Origin: Mesorhizobium sp. M1D.F.Ca.ET.043.01.1.1
Lineage (GTDB): Bacteria; Pseudomonadota; Alphaproteobacteria; Rhizobiales; Rhizobiaceae
DNA: 64,000 nt
Assembly: GCF_003952385.1 (NCBI RefSeq)
Contig: NZ_CP034444.1
Coordinates: 6,027,001 to 6,091,000 of the forward strand
Reading direction: 5' to 3'
The notes beneath the pieces were generated by a model that had not been told where the DNA came from, searched no databases, and saw only the letters and a list, made by a program, of their open reading frames with translations. Positions within the stretch are counted from its first letter, which is position 1; every line of letters starts with the position of its first letter. Positions 35,564 through 44,917 of this stretch are shown piece by piece. Made by a program: the position numbers and the translations under genes.

Positions 35564-36160
35564 TCAGATATAGGGCGATATGCACTGCCGGCGCGGGCCG
35601 TAGTTGGGCTGGAACGTGTTGTCCCAGGCCCGGTAGGACCGATAGCGGTCGTAGCACCATTGGACATGGGCTCTGGAAAGCCGTTCGGTCCGGTAGATGC
35701 GCCGCGGCTGATAGTAGCGCGGATAGGGATCGTAATAGTAGGGATCGTAGTAATTGCCGTAGGCCAGGCTGCCCAGGCCCAAGCCGAGGCCGAGGCCCAG
35801 AATGGCCGCGTCGCTATCACTGAAATGCCGATGATGGCGATGACGCCGCCAGCGCCAGTCGCCATCGCCGCCATCCCAGTTGCGGGAGAAATGGCGGCTG
35901 CGGAAGTTATCGCCGCGCCATCTGGAGTCGCGGCCGCGCCACTCGCCGCCGCGCCGCCAGCGCCAGTCATACATCTGCGGCGAGTTGTTGTTGCCGCCGG
36001 CCCATTCGTCACGGACCGGGATGATTTGCGGCGCGGTCGCATTGGTCGCGGTCGAAAGATCGGGCTGCAGGATCGGGCCGGCAATCGACGGCACCGCCAA
36101 GCCCGCAAGGAGACCCAAGGTCACCAGCCCGGATCCGAGGGAAGACAAGAGCGGTTTCAT
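35564..36160 (-). CDS. BA14K-family secreted protein
   Basis: This 198-aa protein has an N-terminal signal or anchor ([28 protein letters not shown]), a middle region very rich in Trp, Arg, His, Gly and Asp ([16 protein letters not shown] and similar), a Gly-Leu hydrophobic run ([16 protein letters not shown]), a Tyr/Pro-rich stretch, and a C-terminal BA14K domain ([24 protein letters not shown] ... CISPY). BA14K is a Brucella immunoreactive protein with lectin-like properties; the family is typical of Hyphomicrobiales. ATG 36160 has GGAGAG upstream. Likely exported to the envelope. Confidence 0.85.
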   Translation of the reverse strand: MKPLLSSLGSGLVTLGLLAGLAVPSIAGPILQPDLSTATNATAPQIIPVRDEWAGGNNNSPQMYDWRWRRGGEWRGRDSRWRGDNFRSRHFSRNWDGGDGDWRWRRHRHHRHFSDSDAAILGLGLGLGLGSLAYGNYYDPYYYDPYPRYYQPRRIYRTERLSRAHVQWCYDRYRSYRAWDNTFQPNYGPRRQCISPYI

Positions 36161-36325
36161 TTCACTCTCCAAGGAGTAAGGCCCCACGCCCAGAATACCC
36201 CGGGAATGGGCCTATTGATGGGACTTTCCGTCTGAACGGAGGATGAACGGAAAGGTTCCGTCAACCATGACGGGCATGCGCCTGGCTCTTGTCTTCGCCT
36301 TTGCTTGCAGGCAAAGGTCTCGGCC

Positions 36326-37438
36326 ATGTCGCTGCGCCTTGCCACCTTCAACGTCGAGAACCTGATGAACAGGTTCGATTTCTCCGGCTATCGCAACCAG
36401 CTCAACGAGGACCGGACGCTGGCGCTGTTCGATATCCAGAGCGAGGCCGAGTACAGGCTGCTCGAACAGGCGCGCACCATCGCCCAGTCCGACGACACCC
36501 GCCAGTTGACGGCGCTCGCCATAGCCGCGACCCGCGCGGATATCATCTGCATGCAGGAGGTCGACAATATCGAGGCGCTGAAGGCCTTCGAATATGGCTA
36601 TCTCTTCAAGATGATCGGGCAGGGCTACCGCCAGAAATACACCACCGCCGGCAACGATTCACGCGGCATCGACGTCGCCGTGATGATGCGCAGCGAGACG
36701 GCGCAGGGCCAGCCGATCGAATTCGTGCGCATGACCAGCCACGCCTATGTCACGTTCGAGCAGTTCGGCCTGTTCACCCCGGAGCTTGCGGCATTCGGGC
36801 ATCTGGCCAGCGACCGCATCTTCCGGCGCGATTGCCTGGAGATCGACGTGACGGTCGGCGGCGTGCCGCTGACGCTCTATCTGGTGCATTTCAAGTCGAT
36901 GGGCTCGCCGCGCAACGGGCTCGACGGCCGCGAGGCGACGATGCCGCTGCGCATCGCCGAGGCGCAGGCCGTGCGCCGCATCATCGAGGACCGTTTCGGC
37001 AAGGACCATGCCGCCGACAAACGCTGGGCGATCTGCGGCGACATGAACGACTACCGGCAGCGAGTGAAGATCGAAGGCGACAGCTTCGACGGCTACCGTT
37101 TCGAGGTGGTCGACGAAGCCCAATCCGCGATCAACGTTCTGACCGCCGGCGGCTTTTGCGAAAATGTCGTGGAGCGGCGGCCGGAGATGGACCGCTGGAG
37201 TTTTTATCACACGCGCGGACCGGAGGAGCGGCACCTGTGCCAGCTCGACTACATCCTGCTCTCGAAGGCGCTGGCGGCGAAGAACGCCACCGCGGTGCCG
37301 GAGATCATCCGTAACGGCCAGCCGTGGCGTACCATCTTTCCGTCCGGGCAGGAGGTCGAGCGTTTCCCGCGCGCCGGCTGGGACAGGCCGAAGGCCTCGG
37401 ACCATTGCCCGGTGGTGATCACCCTGGACATGGCTTGA
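36326..37438 (+). CDS. endonuclease/exonuclease/phosphatase-family protein
   Basis: The 370-aa protein carries the EEP fold signatures: RLATFNVENLMNRFDF at the N-terminus, IICMQEVDNIEAL (catalytic Glu), LYLVHFKSMGSPRNG, CGDMNDYRQR (Asp and Asn), and the closing KASDHCPVVITLDM (Asp-His). It hydrolyses phosphodiesters, DNA or lipid head groups; the substrate is not evident. No signal peptide is seen. ATG 36326 begins the conserved core, though the ribosome site is weak. It is followed 5 bp later by a Nudix protein, so the two are probably co-transcribed. Confidence 0.85.
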   Translation: MSLRLATFNVENLMNRFDFSGYRNQLNEDRTLALFDIQSEAEYRLLEQARTIAQSDDTRQLTALAIAATRADIICMQEVDNIEALKAFEYGYLFKMIGQGYRQKYTTAGNDSRGIDVAVMMRSETAQGQPIEFVRMTSHAYVTFEQFGLFTPELAAFGHLASDRIFRRDCLEIDVTVGGVPLTLYLVHFKSMGSPRNGLDGREATMPLRIAEAQAVRRIIEDRFGKDHAADKRWAICGDMNDYRQRVKIEGDSFDGYRFEVVDEAQSAINVLTAGGFCENVVERRPEMDRWSFYHTRGPEERHLCQLDYILLSKALAAKNATAVPEIIRNGQPWRTIFPSGQEVERFPRAGWDRPKASDHCPVVITLDMA

Positions 37439-37443
37439 GCACG

Positions 37444-38169
37444 ATGAGCTTCGACCTGCCGCGCAACGTCATCTTGCCGGTCGATGAAGTCGACGTGCGG
37501 CTCGACCCAGCTGCTCATCCGTTCGAACGGGACAACCAGCCAGCGATCGCCGAGAACTGGCGGCGCGAAACGGCGGCGAAGCCGGCGCTGTACGACGGCA
37601 CGGTGGTGCTGCTTTCGGCGCTGGGCTATCGCGGCAGGCGGCTCATCGGCCGCTGCCATGCGGTGAGGTATTCGACCTTCATGCTCTGGCGCAAGAACCG
37701 GGAGCTCAGCGGCGCCGAACATGCCTATGCGCATGCCGTGCTGGTCGCCGGCGACAATGCGCTGGTGGCGATCCGCATGGGCGCGCACACGGTGAACGCC
37801 GGCTACGTCTACTTCGCAGCAGGCTCCTTCGAGCCCGTCGATTTCCGCGACGGCCTCGTCGATGTCGATTTCAACATGATCCGCGAGGTGGGCGAGGAGA
37901 CCGGGATCGATCTGTCAGCGGCCCGGCCGGGACGGCGCTATCACGCGCTGTCGACGGCGAGCGGCACGGTGATCTTCCGCCGCTACCGGGTGGCCGAACA
38001 TGCCGATGATCTGGCGCGGCGCATCAGCGCCTTCGTTGCCGCCGAGACCGAGCCGGAAATCGAGGGGCCGGTCATCATCCGCGATGCCGATGACCTGCCG
38101 GACGGCCTGATGGGCCACATGAAGCCGTTGATTGAGTGGCACTTTGCTGGCAGCGACGCGGATCTCTGA
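37444..38169 (+). CDS. Nudix hydrolase-like protein
   Basis: This 241-aa protein contains a Nudix box in its middle: G-S-F-E-P followed by DFNMIREVGEETGI, matching the RExxEExGI core with the glycine upstream. A preceding region of about 100 residues (YSTFMLWRKNRELSGAEHAYAHAVLV) is less typical. It should hydrolyse a nucleoside diphosphate-linked compound. It follows the EEP gene by 5 bp, and pairing of two phosphoester hydrolases suggests a shared nucleotide or lipid substrate, though this is only inference. Confidence 0.8.
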   Translation: MSFDLPRNVILPVDEVDVRLDPAAHPFERDNQPAIAENWRRETAAKPALYDGTVVLLSALGYRGRRLIGRCHAVRYSTFMLWRKNRELSGAEHAYAHAVLVAGDNALVAIRMGAHTVNAGYVYFAAGSFEPVDFRDGLVDVDFNMIREVGEETGIDLSAARPGRRYHALSTASGTVIFRRYRVAEHADDLARRISAFVAAETEPEIEGPVIIRDADDLPDGLMGHMKPLIEWHFAGSDADL

Positions 38170-38250
38170 TCCTGGATGTCGCCTTGCAGGCGCAACGTCT
38201 TTCACGATCCGGCAACACGTCACTTTGGCAGCCGCCTGGACGAAGCCGGA

Positions 38251-39348
38251 TCATGGAAAGATTGGAAGCAACGTGTCCTCAGGCGCGCGTTCCAGGGCGG
38301 CGGGCTCGCCCGCGAGCTTGGTCGCCGGGCGTTCGTCCTTGTAATAGTAGCTGTAGCCGTTGATGGCCGGTGCGCCACCGAGATGCGCGTAGAGAATTCT
38401 CGAACCTTCGGGAAAGAAGCCTTTCCTGGTCAGATCGATCAGGCCCTGCATCGATTTCCCCTCGTAGACCGGATCGGTGATCATGGCCTCCGTGCGGGCC
38501 GCCAGCCGGATCGCGTCATTCGTGGCCTCGGAGGGAACGCCATAGGCCGGATAGGCGTAGTCGGGGTTGATCACGATTTCGTCGTCGCGAATAGTGCGGC
38601 CCAGCCCGACGAGCGTGGCGGTGTCGTCGACGATGCGGCGGACCTGCGCACGGGTCTGGTCGAATGTCCCGGAGGCGTCGATGCCGATCACCCGGTCGGC
38701 CCGGTCCTGGGCGGCGAAGCCGACAATCATGCCGGCCTGCGTCGACCCGGTCACAACGCAGACGATGATGTAGTCGAAGGTGAAGCCGAGCTCGGCCTCC
38801 TGCCTCGCCACCTCCTCGGCAAAGCCGACATAGCCCAACCCGCCGAACTTGTGCACCGAGGCACCAGCGGGAATCGGATAGGGCCTGCCGCCCGCGTCCT
38901 TCACCGACTGGATCGCGTCCTGCCAGCTCTTGCGGATGCCGATATCGAAGCCGTCGTCGACGAGCCGGCTGTCCGCGCCCATCAGGCGCGTCAGCAGGAT
39001 GTTTCCGACCCGGTCGTAGACCGCATCATAGTGCGGCACCCATTTCTCCTGGATCACCACGCATTTCATGCCGATCTTGGCTGCCGTCGCCGCCACCATG
39101 CGGGTGTGGTTCGACTGGACGCCGCCGATCGATACCAGCGTGTCGGCGCCGGTGCGAAGAGCGTCCGGCACGATGTATTCGAGCTTTCTCAGCTTGTTCC
39201 CGCCCATGGCGAGACCGGAATTGCAATCGTCACGCTTGGCGTAGACTTGCACCTTCCCGCCCAGCGCCGCGCTCAGGCGCGGCAGATGCTCGATCGGCGT
39301 CGGGCCGAAGGTCAGCGGGTAGCGTTCAAACTTGTCGAGAAGTGACAT
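38251..39348 (-). CDS. acdS: 1-aminocyclopropane-1-carboxylate deaminase
   Basis: The 365-aa PLP enzyme cleaves ACC, the plant ethylene precursor, to 2-oxobutyrate and ammonia. The sequence is very close to known rhizobial AcdS through [42 protein letters not shown] (PLP Lys at 52), [17 protein letters not shown] and [19 protein letters not shown], the last holding the Glu that distinguishes it from D-cysteine desulfhydrase. Usual length is about 338 residues; here about 27 residues (from [11 protein letters not shown]) extend beyond the YSYYYKD where homologues end. It is divergent from the Lrp regulator acdR. ATG 39348 follows GAGGAC. Confidence 0.9.
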   Translation of the reverse strand: MSLLDKFERYPLTFGPTPIEHLPRLSAALGGKVQVYAKRDDCNSGLAMGGNKLRKLEYIVPDALRTGADTLVSIGGVQSNHTRMVAATAAKIGMKCVVIQEKWVPHYDAVYDRVGNILLTRLMGADSRLVDDGFDIGIRKSWQDAIQSVKDAGGRPYPIPAGASVHKFGGLGYVGFAEEVARQEAELGFTFDYIIVCVVTGSTQAGMIVGFAAQDRADRVIGIDASGTFDQTRAQVRRIVDDTATLVGLGRTIRDDEIVINPDYAYPAYGVPSEATNDAIRLAARTEAMITDPVYEGKSMQGLIDLTRKGFFPEGSRILYAHLGGAPAINGYSYYYKDERPATKLAGEPAALERAPEDTLLPIFP

Positions 39349-39446
39349 CGATCTGTCCTCCGCCACGGTGGTTTTCGATAGACAAAGGATAGCCGAACGA
39401 GGGCAAAAGGTGCTCTCGAAGGCTCGCCAGGATTTTTCCACTTCCA

Positions 39447-39473
39447 TCAAAAATGCGCTAAACTTGGTTTTGA
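39447..39473 (+). promoter_or_regulatory. possible AcdR/Lrp site
   Basis: TCAAAA (39447-39452) and TTTTGA (39468-39473) form a dyad with a 15-bp spacer in the acdS-acdR gap, 23 bp before the acdR start. AcdR proteins of other bacteria bind an Lrp box in this gap; this dyad is the best candidate seen. Confidence 0.4.
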
Positions 39474-39495
39474 TCGTCCACTCAGGCGCGTGAAA

Positions 39496-39972
39496 ATGGA
39501 AGAATCTTCCGACCCAACTTTCGACCGCATTGACATCAAGATCCTGCGGGCCCTTCAGTCCGAGGGACGGCTGACCAATGCGGAACTGGCGGCGCGCGTG
39601 AATGTCAGCGCCGCCACATGCCACCGGCGCACGCAACGCCTGTTCGAAGAGGGCTACATCACCGGGGTCAGGGCTGAGATCGCTCCCGCCGCCGTAGCGC
39701 TTGGCGCGCTGGTGATGGTCGGCGTCGTGCTCGACCGCTCGACGCCGGAAAGCTTCGCCGCTTTCGAGGAGGCCGTGCTCAAGCTCAAGGAGGTGCTGGA
39801 TTGCAATCTGGTGGCGGGCGACTTCGACTATCTGCTTAAGATAAGAGTGCGGGACATGGCGGATTTCAACAAGCTCCACGGGCAGAAGCTGATCGCGCTG
39901 CCGGGCGTCCGGCAGACCCGGACATTCTTTGTCATGAAAGAGGTCAAAGAGAATGCGCGACTTCCGTTTTGA
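39496..39972 (+). CDS. acdR: Lrp/AsnC-family regulator of ACC deaminase
   Basis: The 158-aa protein has the Lrp HTH ([45 protein letters not shown]) and a C-terminal RAM domain. It is divergent from acdS with a 147-bp gap, the arrangement described for acdR/lrpL, which activates acdS in response to ACC. ATG 39496 is used with AGG 8 bases upstream; a GTG at 39490 is possible. It is convergent with the small membrane protein gene. Confidence 0.87.
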   Translation: MEESSDPTFDRIDIKILRALQSEGRLTNAELAARVNVSAATCHRRTQRLFEEGYITGVRAEIAPAAVALGALVMVGVVLDRSTPESFAAFEEAVLKLKEVLDCNLVAGDFDYLLKIRVRDMADFNKLHGQKLIALPGVRQTRTFFVMKEVKENARLPF

Positions 39973-39994
39973 CAGATCGCGATCTTGACGATGG

Positions 39995-40237
39995 TCAGCG
40001 TCGCCCCTTGTCCTGCAAAGCCTTGCGGTCGTTGCGGGCGGCGACGAAAAACAACATGACGCCGAGGCCGAGCAGCGCGCCCATCGCCATTCCCATCGTC
40101 TGGCCGACAACCTCCTGGAAATTCGCAGCGACGCGATCGGGATTTTGGATGCCGTAGCGGGCCAGATACCACCACAGGCCGGCCAAGGCGACCTCGAAGA
40201 TCGCCAGCACCAGGATGAGCCGCGCCTTCTTGCTCAT
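39995..40237 (-). CDS. small two-TM membrane protein, 80 aa
   Basis: The 80-aa product has two hydrophobic helices ([23 protein letters not shown] and [21 protein letters not shown]) with a short loop between, and charged ends ([19 protein letters not shown]). No family is recognised. GGGGGAGA precedes the ATG at 40237, a strong ribosome site, which is the main support that it is real. It lies just downstream of the MacB permease gene on the same strand. Confidence 0.65.
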   Translation of the reverse strand: MSKKARLILVLAIFEVALAGLWWYLARYGIQNPDRVAANFQEVVGQTMGMAMGALLGLGVMLFFVAARNDRKALQDKGRR

Positions 40238-40325
40238 TTGGATCTCCCCCACATAGCAAAGGCCACTACAACCGCATTGCCGGTGTGCGGCAACAGAGGG
40301 CGGGCGAATCCCTTCGCGGCCGCGC

Positions 40326-41543
40326 CTATTCATGCCTCAGCGCGTCGATCGGGTCGAGCCTTGCGCCGCGCAACGCCGGGAAGAATCCGAACACCATGCC
40401 GATCAGCGCCGAGAAACCGACGGCGAGCAGGATGACTGCCGGGCTTGGCGCGAAAGGTATCGTGAGCGTCGCCGAGGCGAGGCCGGCGATCGCCAGGCCG
40501 ATCAGGATGCCGATGATGCCGCCGAGCAGCGACAGCACCGTCGCCTCGACCAGGAACTGGATCAGGATGTGTTTTTCGTGCGCGCCGATCGCCAGCCTGA
40601 TGCCGATCTCGCGCGTGCGCTCGGTGACCGACACCAGCATGATGTTCATGATGCCGATGCCGCCGACAAGCAGGCTGACGCCGGCGACGGCGCCCAGCAT
40701 TCCGGTCATGGTGGTGGTGGCGCTGGCCATGGCGTCGGCGATCTGGGTCATGTCGCGGATCGAGAAATCGGGATCGCGGTCCGGCGTGATGCGGCGCGTG
40801 TCGCGCAGGATGTCCTCGACGCGAGGCTGCAGTTCGGAGGTCGGCATCCTGTCGTCGGCGGCTATGTAGATCGAGTCGATGTCGCGGTTGCCAGCGATGC
40901 GCCGCTGGTAGGCGGCCAAAGGCATCAGCACGACATTGTCCTGATCCTGGCCGAAGCCGGTATAGCCCTTCGGCTCAAGGAGGCCGATGATCCTGCAGGA
41001 GGTGCGGTTGACGCGGATGATCTCGCCTTCGGGATCGCCCGCACCGAAGAATTGCTGGCGCACCGTCTCTCCGATCATGCAAACGCCGGCGCCGGCACGG
41101 GTCTCGGAATCGCTGAAGGGGCGGCCGGAAACCAGCTTCCAGTCGCGCGCGTCGAGATAGGCGCTGTCGGTGCCGGTGATGCCCGACGTCAGGCTCTCCG
41201 TGCCGAAGATGACGCGGACCTGCTTCTGCGAGGCCGGCGCGATGGCGCGGGCGCCGCTGAGATGGGCGACAAGCGCTTCGACATCCTTGGCGGCCAGCGG
41301 TCGAGTGACCTGGTCGAGCCCGCCCGGCCCGCCAGGGCCTGCCGGACGGCCGGAGCGGACGACGAGCAGGTTGCTGCCGAGTTTCGAGATGTCGGTCTTG
41401 ACCTTCTCGGTGGTGCCCGAGCCGATGGTCAGCATGGCGATGACCGCGGCGACACCGATGACGATGCCGAGCAATGTCAGGAACGAGCGCAGCACGTTGC
41501 GGCGTATGGAAATCAGCGAAAGGCGGACGGTCTCCCAGATCAC
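40326..41543 (-). CDS. MacB-like ABC transporter permease (FtsX family)
   Basis: The 405-aa permease has four membrane segments in the MacB/FtsX layout: one near the N-terminus (RSFLTLLGIVIGVAAVIAMLTIG), a large periplasmic domain (about residues 50-285), and three at the C-terminus, with the family motif VSVTERTREIGIRLAIGAHEKHILIQFLVEA. It starts at GTG 41543 in a 4-bp overlap with the ATPase stop (GTGA). The frame stays open far upstream, but that part is antisense to the ATPase and adaptor. MacB of E. coli fuses ATPase and permease; here they are separate. Confidence 0.9.
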   Translation of the reverse strand: MIWETVRLSLISIRRNVLRSFLTLLGIVIGVAAVIAMLTIGSGTTEKVKTDISKLGSNLLVVRSGRPAGPGGPGGLDQVTRPLAAKDVEALVAHLSGARAIAPASQKQVRVIFGTESLTSGITGTDSAYLDARDWKLVSGRPFSDSETRAGAGVCMIGETVRQQFFGAGDPEGEIIRVNRTSCRIIGLLEPKGYTGFGQDQDNVVLMPLAAYQRRIAGNRDIDSIYIAADDRMPTSELQPRVEDILRDTRRITPDRDPDFSIRDMTQIADAMASATTTMTGMLGAVAGVSLLVGGIGIMNIMLVSVTERTREIGIRLAIGAHEKHILIQFLVEATVLSLLGGIIGILIGLAIAGLASATLTIPFAPSPAVILLAVGFSALIGMVFGFFPALRGARLDPIDALRHE

Positions 41544-42244
41544 GCGGCCTCGGCTTTCGCTGTATCCGAAGCGACGTGGCCGTCGAGGAAGCGCACGGTG
41601 CGCTCGGCATATTCGGCGACATCGGCCTCGTGCGTGACCATGACGATGGTGAGGCCGAGCTCGGCGTTCAGCCTGGTCAGCAATTCCATGATTTCGTGCG
41701 TGCGCGCTGTGTCGAGATTTCCGGTCGGCTCGTCGGCGACAAGCAGCGTCGGCTTGGTGACGATGGCGCGGGCGATCGCCACGCGCTGCTGCTGGCCGCC
41801 CGACAACTCGGCCGGCGTGTGGTGTTCGCGCCCGACGAGCCCGACCTGGGCGAGCGCCTGCATGGCCAGGTGTCGACGCTCGCGGGCGGAAACGCCGCGA
41901 TAGATCAGCGGCAGCTCGACATTCTCCGCCGCCGTGGTGCGAGGCAGCAGGTTGTAGCCCTGGAAGACGAAGCCGACATAGAGGTTGCGCAGGAGGGCGC
42001 GGCGGTTGCGGCCGAGCCGGCCGGCATCGACGCCCATGAAGCGGTAGGTTCCGGCGGTCGGCGTGTCGAGGCAGCCGATGATGTTCATGGCCGTCGACTT
42101 GCCCGAGCCGGACGGCCCCATGATGGCGACGAACTCGCCTTTGCGGATGGCGAGATCGACGCCGGCCAGCGCAAGCACGCGCGCCTCGCCCTCGCCGTAG
42201 CCCTTCCAGATTTTGTCGAAGGTGATGAGCAGGGGAGCGGACAC
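41540..42244 (-). CDS. MacB/LolD-like ABC transporter ATPase
   Basis: The 234-aa ATPase has a Walker A (MGPSGSGKSTAMNIIG), Q-loop, LSGGQQQRVAIARAIV signature, Walker B (LLVADEPTGNLD) and H-loop (VMVTHEADVAEYA). The closeness to LolD/MacB is clear from the TAGTYRFMGVD region. It is the middle gene of the adaptor-ATPase-permease operon, 3 bp from the adaptor and overlapping the permease. Confidence 0.93.
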   Translation of the reverse strand: MSAPLLITFDKIWKGYGEGEARVLALAGVDLAIRKGEFVAIMGPSGSGKSTAMNIIGCLDTPTAGTYRFMGVDAGRLGRNRRALLRNLYVGFVFQGYNLLPRTTAAENVELPLIYRGVSARERRHLAMQALAQVGLVGREHHTPAELSGGQQQRVAIARAIVTKPTLLVADEPTGNLDTARTHEIMELLTRLNAELGLTIVMVTHEADVAEYAERTVRFLDGHVASDTAKAEAA

Positions 42245-42247
42245 GGG

Positions 42248-43534
42248 TCAGCTCCGCTGCTGCGAGCCGGTGATGACCTCGGCGCCTTCCTCGAGGCCGG
42301 ACGTGATCTCGGTCAACTCGCCGTCGGTCGAGCCGATCCTGACGTTGACGGCATGCGGCCGCCCGTTTTCCAGCACATAGAGGGTGCGCGAGCCGTCGGT
42401 CGGCGCCCTGGTCGCCTCGCGCTGCCGGTTCGGACGGCCCATGCGGCCGGTGAAAAGGTCGGTCAGGCTCCAGCCGCGGGCCGCTTGTTGCGCCGGACGA
42501 TAGCGGAAGGCGGTGGCCGGCACGGTCAGCACACCCTTGGCCTGCCTGGTCACCACCGCGACCGTGGCGGTCATGCCAGGCCTGAGCAGCAGCTCGCTGT
42601 TGTCGACATCGAGCCGCGCATTGTAGGTGACGACGCCGTCGGTGGTGACCGAGGCGTAGGAGATGTCGCGGATCTCGGCGTCGAAGGGACGGTCCGGGAA
42701 CGCGTCGACGGTGAAGCGGGCATGCTGGCCGGGCTTGACCTGGCCGATATCGGCCTCGTCCACCGCCGCCTGCAGCTCCATGTTCCGCAAGTCGGCGGCG
42801 ATGACGAAGAGCACCGGCGCCTGCAGCGAAGAAGCGACCGTCTGTCCCGGATCGACCGAGCGCGTCAGCACGATACCCTCGATCGGGGCGTAGATCGTGC
42901 TCTTGGCAAGATCGGTCTGCTGCGCTTTCAGATCGGCCTCGGCGATGGCGAGATTGGCCTCGGCGCTGTCGAGCGCCGCCTTGGAGCGATCGCGCGTCGC
43001 GGTCGCCGCCTCGAGCGACTGGTCCGTCGCCATGCCGCGTTTGGTGAGCGCGCTCGCGCGCACCACCGCGTTCTCGTTTTCCTGCAATGTGACCTTGGCA
43101 TTCTCGACGGCCGCTGCTGCCGCCTTGGCCGAGGCGGTGGCGCGCTCGATCTGGACCTCGAGCTTGGCGGTGTCGAGCGTCGCCAGCACGTCGCCCTTCC
43201 TGACCTGCTGGTTTTCGCTGACCGCGACAGAGCGGACGATGCCGGAAAGCTCGCTGGAGATGTCGACCTGCGTCAGCGGCTGCAGCGTGCCGGTCGCCGA
43301 CACCTGGACGGTCAGATCGGCGACTGCCGCCGGAGCGGTCGTGTATTCGATCCGGGGCGGCGAGGCGGCGTTCCACCGGTAGGCGCCGATCGCGGCCGCC
43401 ACGACCGCCAGCGCCAGCAGCGCGTAGAGCCAGCCGCGGCGGCGCTTGCGGCGCACGCCTTTGCGATCGAGCCCGAGAGCCGCCTCGATGGAAGCATCGG
43501 ATTCTGCGTTTGGCGGATTGACAACCTGGTCCAC
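42248..43534 (-). CDS. MacA-like periplasmic adaptor (HlyD family)
   Basis: The 428-aa adaptor has a cytoplasmic Arg/Lys-rich start, a membrane segment (GWLYALLALAVVAAAIGAYRW), the lipoyl halves (VDISSELSGIVRSVAVSENQQVRKGDVLATLD and STIYAPIEGIVLTRSVDPGQTV) flanking a coiled coil, and a beta-barrel plus C-terminal domain. It links the ABC pump to an outer-membrane channel. Substrate could be a macrolide, lipid or peptide; nothing here tells. It starts the operon. Confidence 0.9.
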   Translation of the reverse strand: MDQVVNPPNAESDASIEAALGLDRKGVRRKRRRGWLYALLALAVVAAAIGAYRWNAASPPRIEYTTAPAAVADLTVQVSATGTLQPLTQVDISSELSGIVRSVAVSENQQVRKGDVLATLDTAKLEVQIERATASAKAAAAAVENAKVTLQENENAVVRASALTKRGMATDQSLEAATATRDRSKAALDSAEANLAIAEADLKAQQTDLAKSTIYAPIEGIVLTRSVDPGQTVASSLQAPVLFVIAADLRNMELQAAVDEADIGQVKPGQHARFTVDAFPDRPFDAEIRDISYASVTTDGVVTYNARLDVDNSELLLRPGMTATVAVVTRQAKGVLTVPATAFRYRPAQQAARGWSLTDLFTGRMGRPNRQREATRAPTDGSRTLYVLENGRPHAVNVRIGSTDGELTEITSGLEEGAEVITGSQQRS

Positions 43535-43666
43535 CCCAGACCCCTATAGCGAAAAATCGACGTCCCTATCATGCACAGATCAGGCCTTAAGGTTCGAATT
43601 TCAAATTAAATTTCCCTCATGTTGGGATTGAGGCAGAAATTCGAGACGAGGCGGAAGGTTTTCTCG

Positions 43667-44569
43667 ATGGCGCGCAACTACTTGCTTTACGATGTGTTTA
43701 CGACCGAGCGGCTGGCCGGGAATCCGGTGGCCGTGGTGCTCGACAGCGAGGGGCTGGACATGGCCGCCATGCAGGCGATCGCGCGCGAATTCAACCTGTC
43801 GGAGACGGTTTTCGTGCTGCCGCCGGAAAATCCCAAGCACCGCAATCGTATCCGTATCTTCACGCCGGATTACGAGATGCCGTTCGCCGGCCATCCGACG
43901 GTTGGTTCGGCGATCGCGCTTGCGGAGCTGGCGGGCGAGACGGCGGGCATCTTCGTGCTGGAGGAGAATATCGGCCCGGTGCGCTGCGCGGTGAGCAAGC
44001 ATGACGGCGCCATCTTTGCCGAATTCGACCTGGCGAAACTGCCGGAGCGGCTGGAACTCGTTGCCGACCCGGAAATGATCGGCGCGGCGCTCGGCCTTGG
44101 CCCGCACGAGCTCGGCTTTGAGAATCACCGCGTCGCCTTCTGGTCGGCCGGCGTGCCTTACGTCACCATTCCGGTTGCGGACCTTGAAGCGGCGGCCAAG
44201 ATCAGGCTGGACAATCAGGCGTGGTCGGAATTGGCACCCCGCAAGAGCGAATGGGCCTTCGCCAGCCCTTATGTCTATTGCCGCGAGACGGTGCACCACG
44301 ACAGCGCCTTCCATGTGCGCATGATCGTGCCCGGCACGCCGTCCTACGAGGATCCGGCGACAGGCTCGGCGGCGGCCGCCTTTGCCGGCGCGATCATGCA
44401 TTTCGACGGCCCGACGGACGGAATCTCGCAGCTGTGGATCGAGCAGGGGCTGGAGATGGGCAGGCCGTCGCGCATCAGGCTGGAGCTCAATGTCGAAGGC
44501 GGAAAGCTCGCCGCCGCCCGCATCGGCGGCCATGCCGTGAAGTTGGCCGAAGGCAAGCTTTCTGTGTGA
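43667..44569 (+). CDS. PhzF-family isomerase-like protein
   Basis: The 300-aa protein has the PhzF/DapF-like two-lobe fold: [22 protein letters not shown] at the start, then [13 protein letters not shown] (catalytic Glu), [21 protein letters not shown] and the closing [17 protein letters not shown]. PhzF itself isomerises a phenazine precursor, but most members are of unknown function, and no phenazine genes are present. ATG 43667 begins the conserved core after GGAAGG; an in-frame ATG at 43619 is less likely. Confidence 0.87.
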   Translation: MARNYLLYDVFTTERLAGNPVAVVLDSEGLDMAAMQAIAREFNLSETVFVLPPENPKHRNRIRIFTPDYEMPFAGHPTVGSAIALAELAGETAGIFVLEENIGPVRCAVSKHDGAIFAEFDLAKLPERLELVADPEMIGAALGLGPHELGFENHRVAFWSAGVPYVTIPVADLEAAAKIRLDNQAWSELAPRKSEWAFASPYVYCRETVHHDSAFHVRMIVPGTPSYEDPATGSAAAAFAGAIMHFDGPTDGISQLWIEQGLEMGRPSRIRLELNVEGGKLAAARIGGHAVKLAEGKLSV

Positions 44570-44674
44570 CCGGTGCGGCACTTAGGCGATTTGTCGGGAA
44601 ATGATCCGGCAGGGCTAGACATGACCGAAAGCGGCGGCTATATGCGCCGCCGACGCTGGTTTTCCCGGCGGTGT

Positions 44675-44750
<76 letters not shown>

Positions 44751-44917
44751 ATTAACTCTCTGATATTATTCGTTTTCGCGGATCGCCGCTCCTCGTCCGA
44801 GAGCTCGGCAATGTCATAATCCAGATACCAGTTTATAGGGCGTCTACCTCATCGAGCCCACTTCGGCGCCCTGTTTGGGATGGTGGCGGAGTGCTCACGC
44901 CCGCGGCCCTTACCCCG

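Noticed and set aside
40326..43376. 1016-codon frame covering the MacB permease, ATPase and adaptor region
   Set aside because: Only the last 405 codons match a family; the rest is out of frame with the ATPase and adaptor genes on the same strand.
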